A stretch of 41,289 nucleotides of DNA from Chromatiaceae bacterium (GTDB taxonomy: Bacteria > Pseudomonadota > Gammaproteobacteria > Chromatiales > Chromatiaceae): assembly GCA_028277905.1 (NCBI GenBank), contig JANQFI010000224.1, positions 1 through 41,289 on the forward strand, read 5' to 3'. The translations under genes were made by a program, and so were the position numbers. The notes under the pieces were generated by a model, which was not told the DNA's origin, made no database searches, and worked only from the letters and a program-made list of their open reading frames with translations. Position 1 is the stretch's first letter; each line of letters begins with the position of its first letter. Positions 1 to 11,115 of the stretch are shown piece by piece.

Positions 1-162
1 GCGCTGCCGGACACCGCGGCGCTAGAGACCCGTCGGGCGGCGGACCAGTGGCTGCGCCGCATCCCGGACGACCCGGCTGGCCTGTTGCGGCGCAAGTTCC
101 TGTATCAGTACCGCATCCGGGGCGAACAGGACCAAGGCGGCCCGGCGGAGAGCCCTTGGTGA
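1..162 (+). CDS. C-terminal end of a Bat-type VWA/TPR protein (BatB/BatC-like), truncated by window start
   Basis: Frame 1 open to TGA at 160-162; ends ...AADQWLRRIPDDPAGLLRRKFLYQYRIRGEQDQGGPAESPW, resembling the tail of Bat VWA-TPR proteins; directly upstream of BatD. Confidence 0.7.
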   Translation, partial: ALPDTAALETRRAADQWLRRIPDDPAGLLRRKFLYQYRIRGEQDQGGPAESPW

Positions 163-236
163 GATGGGCCTGCCGCGGGCGCTGTACCTGGGCCGCCGCT
201 GCGTCGTCCCGCGATGATGATGACGGAGGTGACAGC

Positions 237-2195
237 ATGAACCGCAGCCCGGCTCGGGGCTCGTGTCCTGGTAATCGACGGCCGCGCGTCGCCGCCATGC
301 TGCTGCTGGCCGTGCTCGCCTGGTCGGGCATCGCCGCGGCCGCCGTGAGCGCGCGCTTCGACCGCGATCAGGTGCACGAGGGCGAAACGGTGACGCTCAT
401 CATCGAGCTCGAGGGGCTGGGTGGGGGCACGCCGGACTTGAGCGCGCTGGCTGCCGACTTCGAGGTGCTCGGCACCAGCAGCGGCAGTCGCATCCAGATC
501 ATCAATGGCCGGCAGAGCGCGACGCGCAGCTGGCAGGTGACCCTGGCGCCCAAGCGCCTCGGCACCATCGAGGTGCCGCCCATCGCCGTGGCTGGCCAAG
601 AGACCCGGCCCCTGGCGCTCAGCGTCGGCGAGATGCCGCAGGCTGCCACCGGCGGACCGGGCGATGACGTCTTCTTGGAGCTGAGCGTCGGCGACGCCGG
701 GAGTGGACCCCTGTATGTTCAGCAGCAGGTGCCGGTTAGGGTGCGGCTCTACTCCGCGTTGCCGCTCCGCGGTGGCGAGCTGAGCGAGCCGCGGCCGCAG
801 GGGGCCATGCTGGAGCGTCTCGGCGAGGACCTGCTGTACGACGCCAACCGCAACGGCCGCCAGTATCAGGTCATCGAGCGGCACTTCAGCTTGAGCCCCG
901 AGCGCAGCGGCGAGCTGCGGATTCCGCCAGTGACCTTCACTGGCGAGCTACGCCAAGCCGGCGGGCGCAGCCCCTTCGGCAACGACCGGCTCGCCCAGTT
1001 GTTCCGGGACCCGCTGTTCGACCGCTTGACGGGCAGCCCGTTCGAGCGCGGCGAGCCGGTGCGGGCCCGCTCCCGGGCGGTGGCGCTCGAGGTGCTGCCG
1101 CAACCGGATGGCTTCACGGGCAGGCACTGGTTGCCCGCGGCGGCGCTGGCCATCGACGACTCCTGGGAGCGCGATCCGCCGCAGCTGACTCGAGGGGAGC
1201 CAGCCGAGCGCAGGCTCACCGTCACCGCAACCGGGCTCGCCGGCTCGCAGATCCCGGAGATCGAGATGACCGCGCCGGACTCGGTGCGCGTCTACCCGGA
1301 GGGCGTGGAGACCGAGACCCGCACCGATGGCACGCGGCTCTTCGGGATCAGCCGCCAGCGCATCAACGTGATTCCCGGCGCCGGCGGTACCCTGGAGTTC
1401 CCGGAGATCCGACTGCACTGGTGGGACGTCAGGGCCGGCAAGGAGCAGGTTGTCGTGGTGCCGGCGCGCCGGCTCGTCGCCGCCGGCTCGGTGGGCGCCG
1501 TTGCCCGGTCACCGGCGGGGGCGCATCCCGCTGCCGGTGCTATGGCCGCGGACGAAGCGGCGGGAGCGCCGCCGGCCCAGGCGGATCGGCGCCACCCGGT
1601 GCGGGGGCCCACACTCTGGCTGCTGGCGTTAGGGCTCGGGATTGCCGCCGGGGCTCTGCTCTGGATCCGGCGGAGGCCTGTGATCGGTTGGTGGCGGCGC
1701 CTCGCTCTGCGGGTGCGCAGCCGGGGTCCTGTGGCTGCCGCGCCGCCGCGCGAAGGCGACGAGCCCGCATCTGCCGGCCCTTTCGGGACGTCTGGGGATC
1801 AGGGCGCCCGCGACGGCAGGGTCGGGAAGCGCAGGGCCGCCGGGCATGGCAGCGAGCCCCTCGACACCCTGCGCGCCGCCTGCGCCGAGGATGATGCACG
1901 GGCCGCGGCCTCCGGGTTGCTGGCGCTCGCGCGGCATCTGTACGGCGCCGCGGCGCCCGCCAACCTGGGCGGCGTTGCCGCGCGCTTCGCGCAGGCGCCG
2001 ACGCCGGCTGGGCAACGGGCCGCCGCGGCGGTGCGTGGCCTGGAAGCGAGCCTATACGGACCCCATCGGACCGGCTGGGACGGCACCGAGCTGGCGGCGG
2101 CGCTTGCAGCCGCGCTGGCGGATCTAGGCGGCGATGGCCCGATGCGCACTGCCGCCGGGTCGCCGCTCGCGCCGCTGTATCCGCGCCGCTGCTGA
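237..2195 (+). CDS. batD: BatD family protein (oxygen tolerance)
   Basis: Signal peptide, then VSARFDRDQVHEGETVTLIIELEG and the repeated Ig-like BatD architecture with a C-terminal TM; ATG at 237 preferred over 48. Confidence 0.8.
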   Translation: MNRSPARGSCPGNRRPRVAAMLLLAVLAWSGIAAAAVSARFDRDQVHEGETVTLIIELEGLGGGTPDLSALAADFEVLGTSSGSRIQIINGRQSATRSWQVTLAPKRLGTIEVPPIAVAGQETRPLALSVGEMPQAATGGPGDDVFLELSVGDAGSGPLYVQQQVPVRVRLYSALPLRGGELSEPRPQGAMLERLGEDLLYDANRNGRQYQVIERHFSLSPERSGELRIPPVTFTGELRQAGGRSPFGNDRLAQLFRDPLFDRLTGSPFERGEPVRARSRAVALEVLPQPDGFTGRHWLPAAALAIDDSWERDPPQLTRGEPAERRLTVTATGLAGSQIPEIEMTAPDSVRVYPEGVETETRTDGTRLFGISRQRINVIPGAGGTLEFPEIRLHWWDVRAGKEQVVVVPARRLVAAGSVGAVARSPAGAHPAAGAMAADEAAGAPPAQADRRHPVRGPTLWLLALGLGIAAGALLWIRRRPVIGWWRRLALRVRSRGPVAAAPPREGDEPASAGPFGTSGDQGARDGRVGKRRAAGHGSEPLDTLRAACAEDDARAAASGLLALARHLYGAAAPANLGGVAARFAQAPTPAGQRAAAAVRGLEASLYGPHRTGWDGTELAAALAAALADLGGDGPMRTAAGSPLAPLYPRRC

Positions 2196-2225
2196 TGCCA
2201 GGGCAGGCCGCGCCCCGCCTGGGCA

Positions 2226-3467
<1,242 letters not shown>

Positions 3468-3685
3468 GGCCGCTAAGCTAGCATGGCGTGGTGACGTCCG
3501 CTTGGCCGTCTGCGCTGCCGGGAGGGGACCGCGCTGTTGATCTCGGGGCGATCGCACTGGACGCGCATCGGGCGCCTAATGGGCGCTCAGGGCTCAGGAA
3601 GCGCAATTCGAGCGGGCTCCGCGCCGGCCGGAACCTCTCTGACAATGCCGTCGCAATGACCGGGTTAGCACCGAATTGACAGCCG

Positions 3686-4435
3686 ATGATCGACAGCATC
3701 CAAATCGCCCGCTACTGCGATGGTCTGCTGGCAGTGGACGCGGTGAGCGACTACTGCCCCAACGGCCTGCAGGCGGCCGGCAGCCGTCCGGTGCAGCGAC
3801 TGATGAGCGGTGTCACGGCAAGTCTGGCGTGCATCGAGGCTGCGGCGGCGCAGGGCGCCGACGCCTTGCTGGTGCACCACGGCTGGTTCTGGAAGGGTGA
3901 AGATCCGCGCCTGGTGGGCATCCACGGGCGGCGCGTCGCGGCCCTACTGGCCGCCGGGATGTCGCTGCTCGCCTACCACCTGCCGCTGGACATCCACTCG
4001 GAGTACGGCAACAACCGGCAGTTGGCGCAAGTGCTCGGCATCAAGTCCGACGGCCCCGCCACCGAGGATCAGCTCATCTGGGTCGGCGAGGTGCCGGGCG
4101 GTCCGCCGGCGGCGCGCTTTGCCGACTTCGTGGGCGAGCGGCTCGCGCGCTCGCCACTGCATGTCCCCGTCATCGGGCGTCCGGTTCGGCGCATCGCCTG
4201 GTGCACCGGAGGCGCACAGCGCTTCATCGAGCGCGCCGCCGCGCTGGGCGTGGACCTGTACCTGAGCGGCGAGATCTCGGAGCAGACGGTGCATCAGGCC
4301 CGGGAGCTGGGGCTCGACTATCTGGCTGCCGGGCATCACGCGACGGAGCGTTATGGCGTGCAGGCGCTAGGGGCTCACCTGGCGCAGCGCTTCGGGCTGA
4401 CGCATCGCTTCATCGACATCGACAATCCGGCATGA
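3686..4435 (+). CDS. Nif3-like dinuclear metal center protein (YbgI family)
   Basis: YCDGLLAVDAVSDYCPNGLQAAG, LLVHHGWFWKGE, AYHLPLDIHSEYGNN, SGEISEQTVHQARELGLDYLAAGHHATERYG. Confidence 0.92.
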   Translation: MIDSIQIARYCDGLLAVDAVSDYCPNGLQAAGSRPVQRLMSGVTASLACIEAAAAQGADALLVHHGWFWKGEDPRLVGIHGRRVAALLAAGMSLLAYHLPLDIHSEYGNNRQLAQVLGIKSDGPATEDQLIWVGEVPGGPPAARFADFVGERLARSPLHVPVIGRPVRRIAWCTGGAQRFIERAAALGVDLYLSGEISEQTVHQARELGLDYLAAGHHATERYGVQALGAHLAQRFGLTHRFIDIDNPA

Positions 4436-4614
4436 TCCTGAGGGCCATGTGGTGACGTCGGCCTGCCGGTGCATGGATTTGCGCCGCTGACCAGTTGTTC
4501 TTGAGCTTTGTCGTCGTCAGGGATGAGATTTTCTCGTCCAATGAGGGTCTCTTCTGCCGGGCGCCTGGAGAGGCGCCAAAGAACGGCAGGAGCGGAGCTG
4601 TCACAGGGTTTGCC

Positions 4615-4644
4615 TTGACCCGGCGGTGACGGATCGATGACAAT
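4615..4644 (+). promoter_or_regulatory. possible sigma70-type promoter for petABC (TTGACC-N18-GACAAT)
   Basis: Motif reading only; ~130 bp upstream of petA ATG. Confidence 0.3.
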
Positions 4645-4771
4645 GGTCGATTCGTCGAGAAGGGCTGTCCGACATCCCCGAGCCTCTTTTGACCGCCCGA
4701 TGTGGGTATGACTCCGGCGCAGCGGTGCGGCGGGGCGTGCTGCTGCGGGCTTAGCGGAGTCGAACCGAACA

Positions 4772-5401
4772 ATGAACGCACCAGTTTTGGATACGGTTGA
4801 TTCGCATTCCGCGGATCAACCGGCAGACCCGAAGCGCAGGCGTATGCTCATCGCCGCGACGAGCGCCCTCGGCGCCGTCGGCGTCGGCTTCACGGCTGTA
4901 CCATTCATCGCCTCGATGAACCCGAGCGCCAAGGCCCGTGCCGCCGGCGCGCCGGTGCAGGCGGACCTGAGCAAGCTGGAACCGGGCGCGCTCTTGCGCG
5001 TGAAGTACCGCGGGCAGCCAATCTGGGTGGTGTACCGCACGGATGAGATGCTGGCGGCGCTGCCGACGATTGATCCCGAGTTGGTCGATCCCGATTCCAC
5101 GATGCCGCAGCAGCCGGAATATTGCACCAACCCGACGCGCTCGATCACGCCGAAGTACTTCGTCGCCACCGGCATCTGTACCCACCTAGGTTGCTCGCCC
5201 ACCTACCGACCCGAGTTTGCACCGGACGACTTGGGGCGGAACTGGAAGGGCGGCTGGTTCTGCCCTTGCCACGGCTCGAAGTTCGACCTAGCCGGGCGAG
5301 TATTCAAGGGCGTTCCGGCACCTACCAATCTGGTGATACCTAAGCACACCTACATCAATGACACTACCGTCCTCATCGGTGAGGATAAAGGAGCTGCCTG
5401 A
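4772..5401 (+). CDS. petA: Ubiquinol-cytochrome c reductase iron-sulfur (Rieske) subunit
   Basis: TAT-like RRRMLIAATSALGAVGVG; Rieske motifs CTHLGCSP and CPCHGSKFD. Confidence 0.97.
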   Translation: MNAPVLDTVDSHSADQPADPKRRRMLIAATSALGAVGVGFTAVPFIASMNPSAKARAAGAPVQADLSKLEPGALLRVKYRGQPIWVVYRTDEMLAALPTIDPELVDPDSTMPQQPEYCTNPTRSITPKYFVATGICTHLGCSPTYRPEFAPDDLGRNWKGGWFCPCHGSKFDLAGRVFKGVPAPTNLVIPKHTYINDTTVLIGEDKGAA

Positions 5402-6672
5402 TGGGCTCAGATAGTACGGCATCCGCTGCGCAGCCGGCCCCGGGGGGATTCCTGGGCTGGCTCGACAAGCGCTTCCCGGTCATGGCGGTCTGGAACGACC
5501 ACCTGGCTCAATATTACGCGCCGAAGAACATGGGCTTCTGGTCCTTCTTCGGCTCGCTCGCCCTCGTCGTGCTGGTGCTACAGATCGTCACCGGTCTCTG
5601 GCTCGCCATGTCCTACAAGCCCTCGGCCACCGAGGCATTCGCGTCGGTGGAATACATCATGCGCGATGTGGACTGGGGCTGGCTCATCCGCTACATGCAC
5701 TCCACCGGGTCTTCGTTCTTTTTCATCCTGGTCTATCTGCACATGTTTCGCGGACTCATGTGGGGCTCCTACAAGAACCCGCGTGAGCTCCTGTGGATCA
5801 TTGGCGTCGTGATCTACCTCGCCATGATGGCAACCGCCTTCTTCGGCTACCTGTTGCCCTGGGGCCAGATGTCTTACTGGGGGGCTCAGGTGATTGTGAA
5901 CCTGTTTGCGGCGGTGCCGGCTGTCGGGGAAGACCTATCGACCTGGGTGCGCGGCGACTATGTCATCTCCGACGCGACCCTGAATCGCTTCTATGCCTTC
6001 CATTTTCTGCTTCCATTCATTCTGGCGGCCTTGGTGTTCCTGCACATCGTCGCGCTGCACACCGTAGGCTCTACCAACCCGGATGGCATCGAGATCAAGA
6101 AGGGCCCCAAGGGCAACAAGTGGAGCGACACGGCCCCGGCCGACGGTATTCCCTTCCATCCCTACTATACGGTTAAAGACATCATGGGCCTGGTGGTCTT
6201 TGCGGCCATTTTCTCGCTCGTGCTGTTCTACGCGCCGGACCTCGGTGGCTTGTTCCTGGAACCGCCGAACTTTCAGCCGGCCGATCCACTGAAGACACCC
6301 GAGCACATCGCCCCAGTCTGGTACTTCACCCCCTACTATGCCATGTTGCGCGCGGTGCCACCCATCGGTGGGTCCCAATTCCCTGGCGTCGTAGTGATGT
6401 TCGGCGCCATCGCGATCCTACTCTTCCTACCCTGGCTGGATCGCAGCCCGGTGCGCTCAATGCGCTACAAGGGTATGCTGTCGCGGCTCTTTTTGGCTTC
6501 CTTCGTCGTGTCCTTTATCGTGCTTGCCTATCTCGGGCTGCAGCCGGCGTCGGATCTGTTTACCCTGCTGTCGCAGATCTTCACCATCCTGTACTTCGCG
6601 TTTTTCCTGCTGATGCCGATCTACACCAAGCTCGAGAAGACCAAGCCCGTTCCGGCGAGGGTGACCGAATGA
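5401..6672 (+). CDS. petB: Cytochrome b (bc1 complex)
   Basis: Characteristic cytochrome b sequence (HSTGSSFFFILVYLHMFRGLMWGSYK, GYLLPWGQMSYWGAQVI, PEHIAPVWYF); start overlaps petA stop. Confidence 0.98.
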   Translation: MGSDSTASAAQPAPGGFLGWLDKRFPVMAVWNDHLAQYYAPKNMGFWSFFGSLALVVLVLQIVTGLWLAMSYKPSATEAFASVEYIMRDVDWGWLIRYMHSTGSSFFFILVYLHMFRGLMWGSYKNPRELLWIIGVVIYLAMMATAFFGYLLPWGQMSYWGAQVIVNLFAAVPAVGEDLSTWVRGDYVISDATLNRFYAFHFLLPFILAALVFLHIVALHTVGSTNPDGIEIKKGPKGNKWSDTAPADGIPFHPYYTVKDIMGLVVFAAIFSLVLFYAPDLGGLFLEPPNFQPADPLKTPEHIAPVWYFTPYYAMLRAVPPIGGSQFPGVVVMFGAIAILLFLPWLDRSPVRSMRYKGMLSRLFLASFVVSFIVLAYLGLQPASDLFTLLSQIFTILYFAFFLLMPIYTKLEKTKPVPARVTE

Positions 6673-7412
6673 ACAGGCGACTGATCGCGGGCGCCCTGTT
6701 GCTCGCGCCTCTTACCGCCGGCGCGGCCGGCGGGCACGGACCGGCGCTGGAGGGGTCCGGTATCGACCTCAAGGACAAGGCTTCCTTGCAGCGTGGTGCC
6801 AAATACTTCACCCACTACTGCATGGGCTGCCACTCGCTCCAGTACATGCGCTACAACCGCATGGCCGAGGACCTGGGCATACCGGACGACGCGCTGCGCG
6901 AGAACCTGATTTTCGGCGATGCCAAGCCGGGCGACCTCATGACCAACGCGCTCAAGCCCGAGGATGGAGAGAAGTGGTTCGGCACCGAGATCCCCGACCT
7001 GACCCTGGTGACCCGATGGCGCAGCCCAGACTGGGTCTACACCTATCTCAAGTCCTACTATCTGGACGATTCGCGCCCCTATGGTGTCAACAATCTGGTG
7101 TTCCCGGATGTCGGCATGCCACATGCGCTGGTGAACCTGCAGGGCGTCCAAGGGCCGGTCTACGCGGACCACGGGGAGCACGCCGAGGGCGACGGGGCAC
7201 ACATGGTCGGCCTCGAGCTGGTGGAGCCGGGCGAGCTGACGCCGGAGGAATACGACACCCTGGTGCGGGACATCACCAACTTCCTCACCTACGTCGGTGA
7301 GCCCATGAAGCTGGAGCGCCGCAGCCTGGGGCTCTATGTGCTGCTGTTCTTGGGCCTCATGTTCCTGGCTTCCTATTACCTGAAGAAGGAATTCTGGAAG
7401 GACGTCCACTGA
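6669..7412 (+). CDS. petC: Cytochrome c1
   Basis: CMGCHSLQYMRYNR haem motif; C-terminal TM anchor; ATGA overlap with petB. Confidence 0.97.
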   Translation: MNRRLIAGALLLAPLTAGAAGGHGPALEGSGIDLKDKASLQRGAKYFTHYCMGCHSLQYMRYNRMAEDLGIPDDALRENLIFGDAKPGDLMTNALKPEDGEKWFGTEIPDLTLVTRWRSPDWVYTYLKSYYLDDSRPYGVNNLVFPDVGMPHALVNLQGVQGPVYADHGEHAEGDGAHMVGLELVEPGELTPEEYDTLVRDITNFLTYVGEPMKLERRSLGLYVLLFLGLMFLASYYLKKEFWKDVH

Positions 7413-7700
7413 GCGGCAAGGGGCGGGCTCCAGATACCTCGGGGCCGCTTGGGCGCTGGTGCCCGAGCCCGCGTCGCCACGGCATTCGAGCTGGCGCGCG
7501 GGGGCGCCCTTGGGTCAGGGAATGGCGTGCGCGAAATCGGTGTATGCGGTGTATGCTAAGGGACTTGGGCGAGCGCCGAGACCTGCCGCGTCCGGGCGGC
7601 ACCGCGGTGTAAGGCTCGCCCCAGCGCATGCCCCGGGGCCGCCGGTACCCACGCGGGCTTGGCCGATGCAATGCCGGTGGCTGCAGAGAGTCGAGGTGCA

Positions 7701-8306
7701 ATGACGCTCTTCTCGGATCCGAAATGTCCGTACTGCCACCGCGTGCGCATGGTGCTCGCGGAAAAGAGAATCAATATCCATGTCGACGACGTGGATGCGG
7801 AAGACCTACCCGCCGAGGTGCTGGACGCGAACCCGTACGCTGCCGTGCCCACCCTGGTGGACCGGGACCTGGTACTGTACGAGTCCCAGATCATCATGGA
7901 GTACCTCGACGAGCGTTTCCCGCACCCTCCGCTGTTGCCAGTGGACCCGGTGGCGCGTGCAAACGCACGGCTGTTCATGTACCGTGTCGATCGCGATTGG
8001 TACCCGCTGTTGTACCAAATCGTGCGTGGCGACGCGGACACCGCGGCCAAGGCGCGCGACGGGCTAAGGGCGGGCCTCGCGGAGTCGGCGCCCATCTTCC
8101 GCGCCAAGCCCTTTTTCATGAGCGACGAGTTCTCGCTCGTGGACTGCGTCGTGGCCCCCTTGCTCTGGCGCCTGCCCATGCTCGGGGTGGACCTGCCGTC
8201 CAGCGCCGTCGCGGTAACCGAATACAGCACCCGCATCTTCGAGTGGCCGTCCTTCCGGCGCAGCCTGTCGGAGGCGGAGCGGGAGATGGTCTCCAACCTC
8301 GCCTGA
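7701..8306 (+). CDS. sspA: Stringent starvation protein A (glutaredoxin/GST fold)
   Basis: MTLFSDPKCPYCHRVRMVLAEKRINIHV..., GST-like; petABC-sspA-sspB order; internal ATG 7701 preferred to 7659. Confidence 0.93.
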   Translation: MTLFSDPKCPYCHRVRMVLAEKRINIHVDDVDAEDLPAEVLDANPYAAVPTLVDRDLVLYESQIIMEYLDERFPHPPLLPVDPVARANARLFMYRVDRDWYPLLYQIVRGDADTAAKARDGLRAGLAESAPIFRAKPFFMSDEFSLVDCVVAPLLWRLPMLGVDLPSSAVAVTEYSTRIFEWPSFRRSLSEAEREMVSNLA

Positions 8307-8400
8307 CCTGTCGGCCCCTGACCTGATCGACCTAACCGTCAGATCGACGCCGGGCCGACGCGACCGCCGAGAGGCCCTTGCCGAGCCTGCGGAAAGCGCC

Positions 8401-8826
8401 ATGACCTCCAATCGACCCTACCTGATTCGCGCCATCTACGACTGGATCATCGACAACGGCATGACGCCGCACCTGATGGTGGACGCGGATCACCCGTCCG
8501 CTGTGGTGCCCATGGAGTTCGCCGAAGACGGGCGTATCGTGCTGAACGTCGCGCCGCAGGCGGTGCACGGCATCCACATCGGCAATGACAGGATCCGCTT
8601 CTCCGCCCGCTTCGGCGGCAAGCCCTTCGCGATCGAGCTGGCGCCCCAAGCTGTGCTCGGGCTATTCGCCCGCGAGAACGGGCAGGGTATGCTGTTTCCG
8701 GACGAAGAGCCCAGGGCGCAAGACGGGCGGGAAGATGCGCCGATGGACTTGGCGAAATCCGCCGCCGACACCGCCGAGCAGGGGGACGAAAAGCCACCGC
8801 GGCCCAGGCTGCGGGTCGTCAAATAA
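8401..8826 (+). CDS. sspB: ClpXP protease specificity-enhancing factor SspB
   Basis: SNRPYLIRAIYDWIIDNGMTPHLMVDA, RIVLNVAPQAVHGIHIGNDRIRFSARFGG. Confidence 0.95.
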   Translation: MTSNRPYLIRAIYDWIIDNGMTPHLMVDADHPSAVVPMEFAEDGRIVLNVAPQAVHGIHIGNDRIRFSARFGGKPFAIELAPQAVLGLFARENGQGMLFPDEEPRAQDGREDAPMDLAKSAADTAEQGDEKPPRPRLRVVK

Positions 8827-8910
8827 CGCAATCTCTGTCCATTTTCATGCTTGATCCTCGAGGAACGGCCGCGGACTCAATATCGACGGCCGCGTCGCTT
8901 GGGGCCCTCG

Positions 8911-8941
8911 GGATCGAAATCGGGATCGGAATCGTTGTCGG
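8911..8941. repeat. Family C hexamer tract (GGATCGAAATCGGGATCGGAATCG)
   Basis: Reiterated ATCGRR hexamers between convergent sspB and the DUF3301 gene. Confidence 0.7.
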
Positions 8942-8974
8942 AATTCAGACCAGATCACGCTCGCTTCTGCCGCG

Positions 8975-9340
8975 TCAGGGCACGAAGCGCCCGGCGTCGT
9001 CATCTGTCGATCCTTCGCCAGCATAGGGTCCACCGCCGGTGTCCAGATCCAGCCGCTCCAGCCTTAGCCCCAGCAGCACGACGCGGCCATTGTGGCGCTC
9101 GACACCGGCCGTGCTGTACTCGAAGGCATAGCTGCGCCTTAACCTCAGCCCCTGTGCCGTCCAGCGCAGCGACAGCGCGCGCAGTGCCACGGCCTGATCC
9201 AGCAACTGCACCCCGGCCTGCTCGCAGGCCCGGCGGGCGTGCGCCAGCGCCAGCTCCCGCGCGCGTAGCGTATTGAGCCATAGCCAGCCGGCGAGCAGCA
9301 CCACCAGCAGGGCGCTCAGGCTGTCCGTGGTGAGGCTCAT
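8975..9340 (-). CDS. DUF3301 domain-containing protein
   Basis: MSLTTDSLSALLVVLLAGWLWLNTLRARELALAHARRACEQAGVQLLDQAVALRALSLRW; real start at 9340, not the 10420 start in the ORF track. Confidence 0.85.
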   Translation of the reverse strand: MSLTTDSLSALLVVLLAGWLWLNTLRARELALAHARRACEQAGVQLLDQAVALRALSLRWTAQGLRLRRSYAFEYSTAGVERHNGRVVLLGLRLERLDLDTGGGPYAGEGSTDDDAGRFVP

Positions 9341-9369
9341 GCGGGCGTGCGGGTGCGACCTGCCCGGGC

Positions 9370-10497
9370 CTAGGCCCGGTCGCCGGACTCGCCGGCGCGC
9401 TCCGCTCGTGGCGCGCCGAGTGGCAGGCTTTCCTCCCGGCCGGCCGCCACGAGGGCGCGGGCCTCCTCGGCTGGCCCCAGCATCACGGCGATGGGGTAGG
9501 TCTGCGCATTGGCACCGAAGACGATCTTCAGCGACATCGTGAGCGGCACCGACAGGAACATCCCTGCCGGCCCCAGCACCCAGCCCCAGAATACCAGGGA
9601 TAGGAACACCACCAGCGTGGACAAGCCCAGCCCCTGGCCCATGATGCGCGGCTCGAGGAAGTTGCCGACGCCGATGTTGACAACCATGAAGCCGAGCATG
9701 GCCAGCACAGCGTCGTCCAGCCCGAGCTGCACCAGCGCCAGCATGACGGCGGGGACCGCCGCGATGATCGAGCCGATGGTGGGGACGAAGTTCAGCAGGA
9801 AGGCCAGCATCCCCCACAAGGCGGCGAAGTCCACGCCCAGGTACTTGAGCCAGGCCCAAAGCACCACGCCGGTGAAGAGGCTGGTGCAGGTCTTGATGAA
9901 CATGTAGCGGTTGATGGTATGCATCACCTCGTTCAGCTGACTCAAGGACGCATCCGGCTGGCGCACGGCCGCGCGCAGCTTGCTCGGCAGGCTGCTGGCC
10001 TCGAACAAGATGAAGATCACCGTCACCAGGATCAGGAAGGCGTTGGTGAGCACGCCCCCCAGGCCCTTGATCAGCTCTCCGGTGATGCCCAGGATCCGCG
10101 CCGGGTCTACCAAGGAGTTGAAGGCTTGCCGCGACACGTGCAGACCCATGGTGTCCAGCCAGAGGACGAGCTCGCCGGATAGGGCCTTCAAGCGCATCTG
10201 GTAGTCCGGCAGTTTCGCGGTGAAGGCGTTGAGCGAGCCGGTGAACAGGGCGACGATGCCGCCGCCGGCCCCCATGAGAATCGCCACCACCAGCAGCATC
10301 GCCGCCCAGGTTGGCAGCCCGCGGTTGCGTAGGAACTGCACGAGCGGCGCCATCACGACGGCGATGAACACCGCCAGCAGAAAGGGCGTGACCAGGTTCG
10401 AGGCCGCCTTCAGCCCCCACACCACTACCACGAAGGCACCGGCCACCAGCAGGAAGCGCGCCGCCGGCGTGAAGCCGATCTGGTGCAGCTCGTGCAT
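9370..10497 (-). CDS. AI-2E family transporter (PerM-like)
   Basis: Multi-TM protein with PTIGSIIAAVPAVMLALVQLG and GNFLEPRIMGQGLGLSTLVVFLSLVFWGWVLGPAGMFLSVPLTM. Confidence 0.93.
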   Translation of the reverse strand: MHELHQIGFTPAARFLLVAGAFVVVVWGLKAASNLVTPFLLAVFIAVVMAPLVQFLRNRGLPTWAAMLLVVAILMGAGGGIVALFTGSLNAFTAKLPDYQMRLKALSGELVLWLDTMGLHVSRQAFNSLVDPARILGITGELIKGLGGVLTNAFLILVTVIFILFEASSLPSKLRAAVRQPDASLSQLNEVMHTINRYMFIKTCTSLFTGVVLWAWLKYLGVDFAALWGMLAFLLNFVPTIGSIIAAVPAVMLALVQLGLDDAVLAMLGFMVVNIGVGNFLEPRIMGQGLGLSTLVVFLSLVFWGWVLGPAGMFLSVPLTMSLKIVFGANAQTYPIAVMLGPAEEARALVAAGREESLPLGAPRAERAGESGDRA

Positions 10498-10507
10498 CGG
10501 TCGCGTC

Positions 10508-10927
10508 TCAGAACTGGGGCAGCCCGCTGTGCAGCAGCCAGACCTTGTGTTGCTCGTCCCAACGCCACTCCTGGCGGTCGAGCACCTGCTTCACCCGCTG
10601 CTCGTCTTCCAGCACGAAGTCGATGCGCACCAACCGTACCGCCGTGCTTTCCGGTGTAATGCTGGCCGCACGGACCACCTCGATGCCGGTCACCCGTACG
10701 TTCGCGAGCGGGCTCAGGTCCAACTCCTTCTGCGCGTCCGGGTGCAGAAACTCCACCGCGGCGTCCCAGTAGCCCCAGCGCAGCGTCTCCCGGTAGGCGT
10801 CGGCGGTGCTGAGCAAGGCGCTCGCCTGCTTGTCCTTCTGCATGCGGGCACAGCCGGGCAGTTCTGCCAAGGTGACGGACAGCGCGGCGATGAGCAACAA
10901 GAGTGCGGAGCGGGGCGGGCGTGGCAT
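10508..10927 (-). CDS. Small lipoprotein-like hypothetical protein
   Basis: N-terminal hydrophobic segment then LPGC (lipobox-like); no family recognised with confidence. Confidence 0.65.
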   Translation of the reverse strand: MPRPPRSALLLLIAALSVTLAELPGCARMQKDKQASALLSTADAYRETLRWGYWDAAVEFLHPDAQKELDLSPLANVRVTGIEVVRAASITPESTAVRLVRIDFVLEDEQRVKQVLDRQEWRWDEQHKVWLLHSGLPQF

Positions 10928-11115
10928 GGTGGGCGGGGCGGAACTGCGTTTGCGGACGGGGTTCTGCGGCGCACCGGCGGCGAGCGCGCCGGCGACCTCC
11001 GCCGACCATGATAAACCCGGCGTCACGACCGGCCAAAGCCGTTCTGGACGCGGCCTGTCGGCAGGGACTGCTGCGCTATCATGCAGTGTCCGCCTGCAAC
11101 CAACTCGTGAGAGCC

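Noticed and set aside
4410-4781. 123-aa minus ORF upstream of petA (…SLDEKISSLTTTKLKNNWSA…)
   Set aside because: Overlaps the likely petABC promoter/leader; no recognisable family
9341-10420. Upstream 360 aa of the 481-aa minus ORF 8975..10420
   Set aside because: Overlaps the AI-2E transporter in another frame with low-complexity composition; only the DUF3301 3' part from 9340 is real
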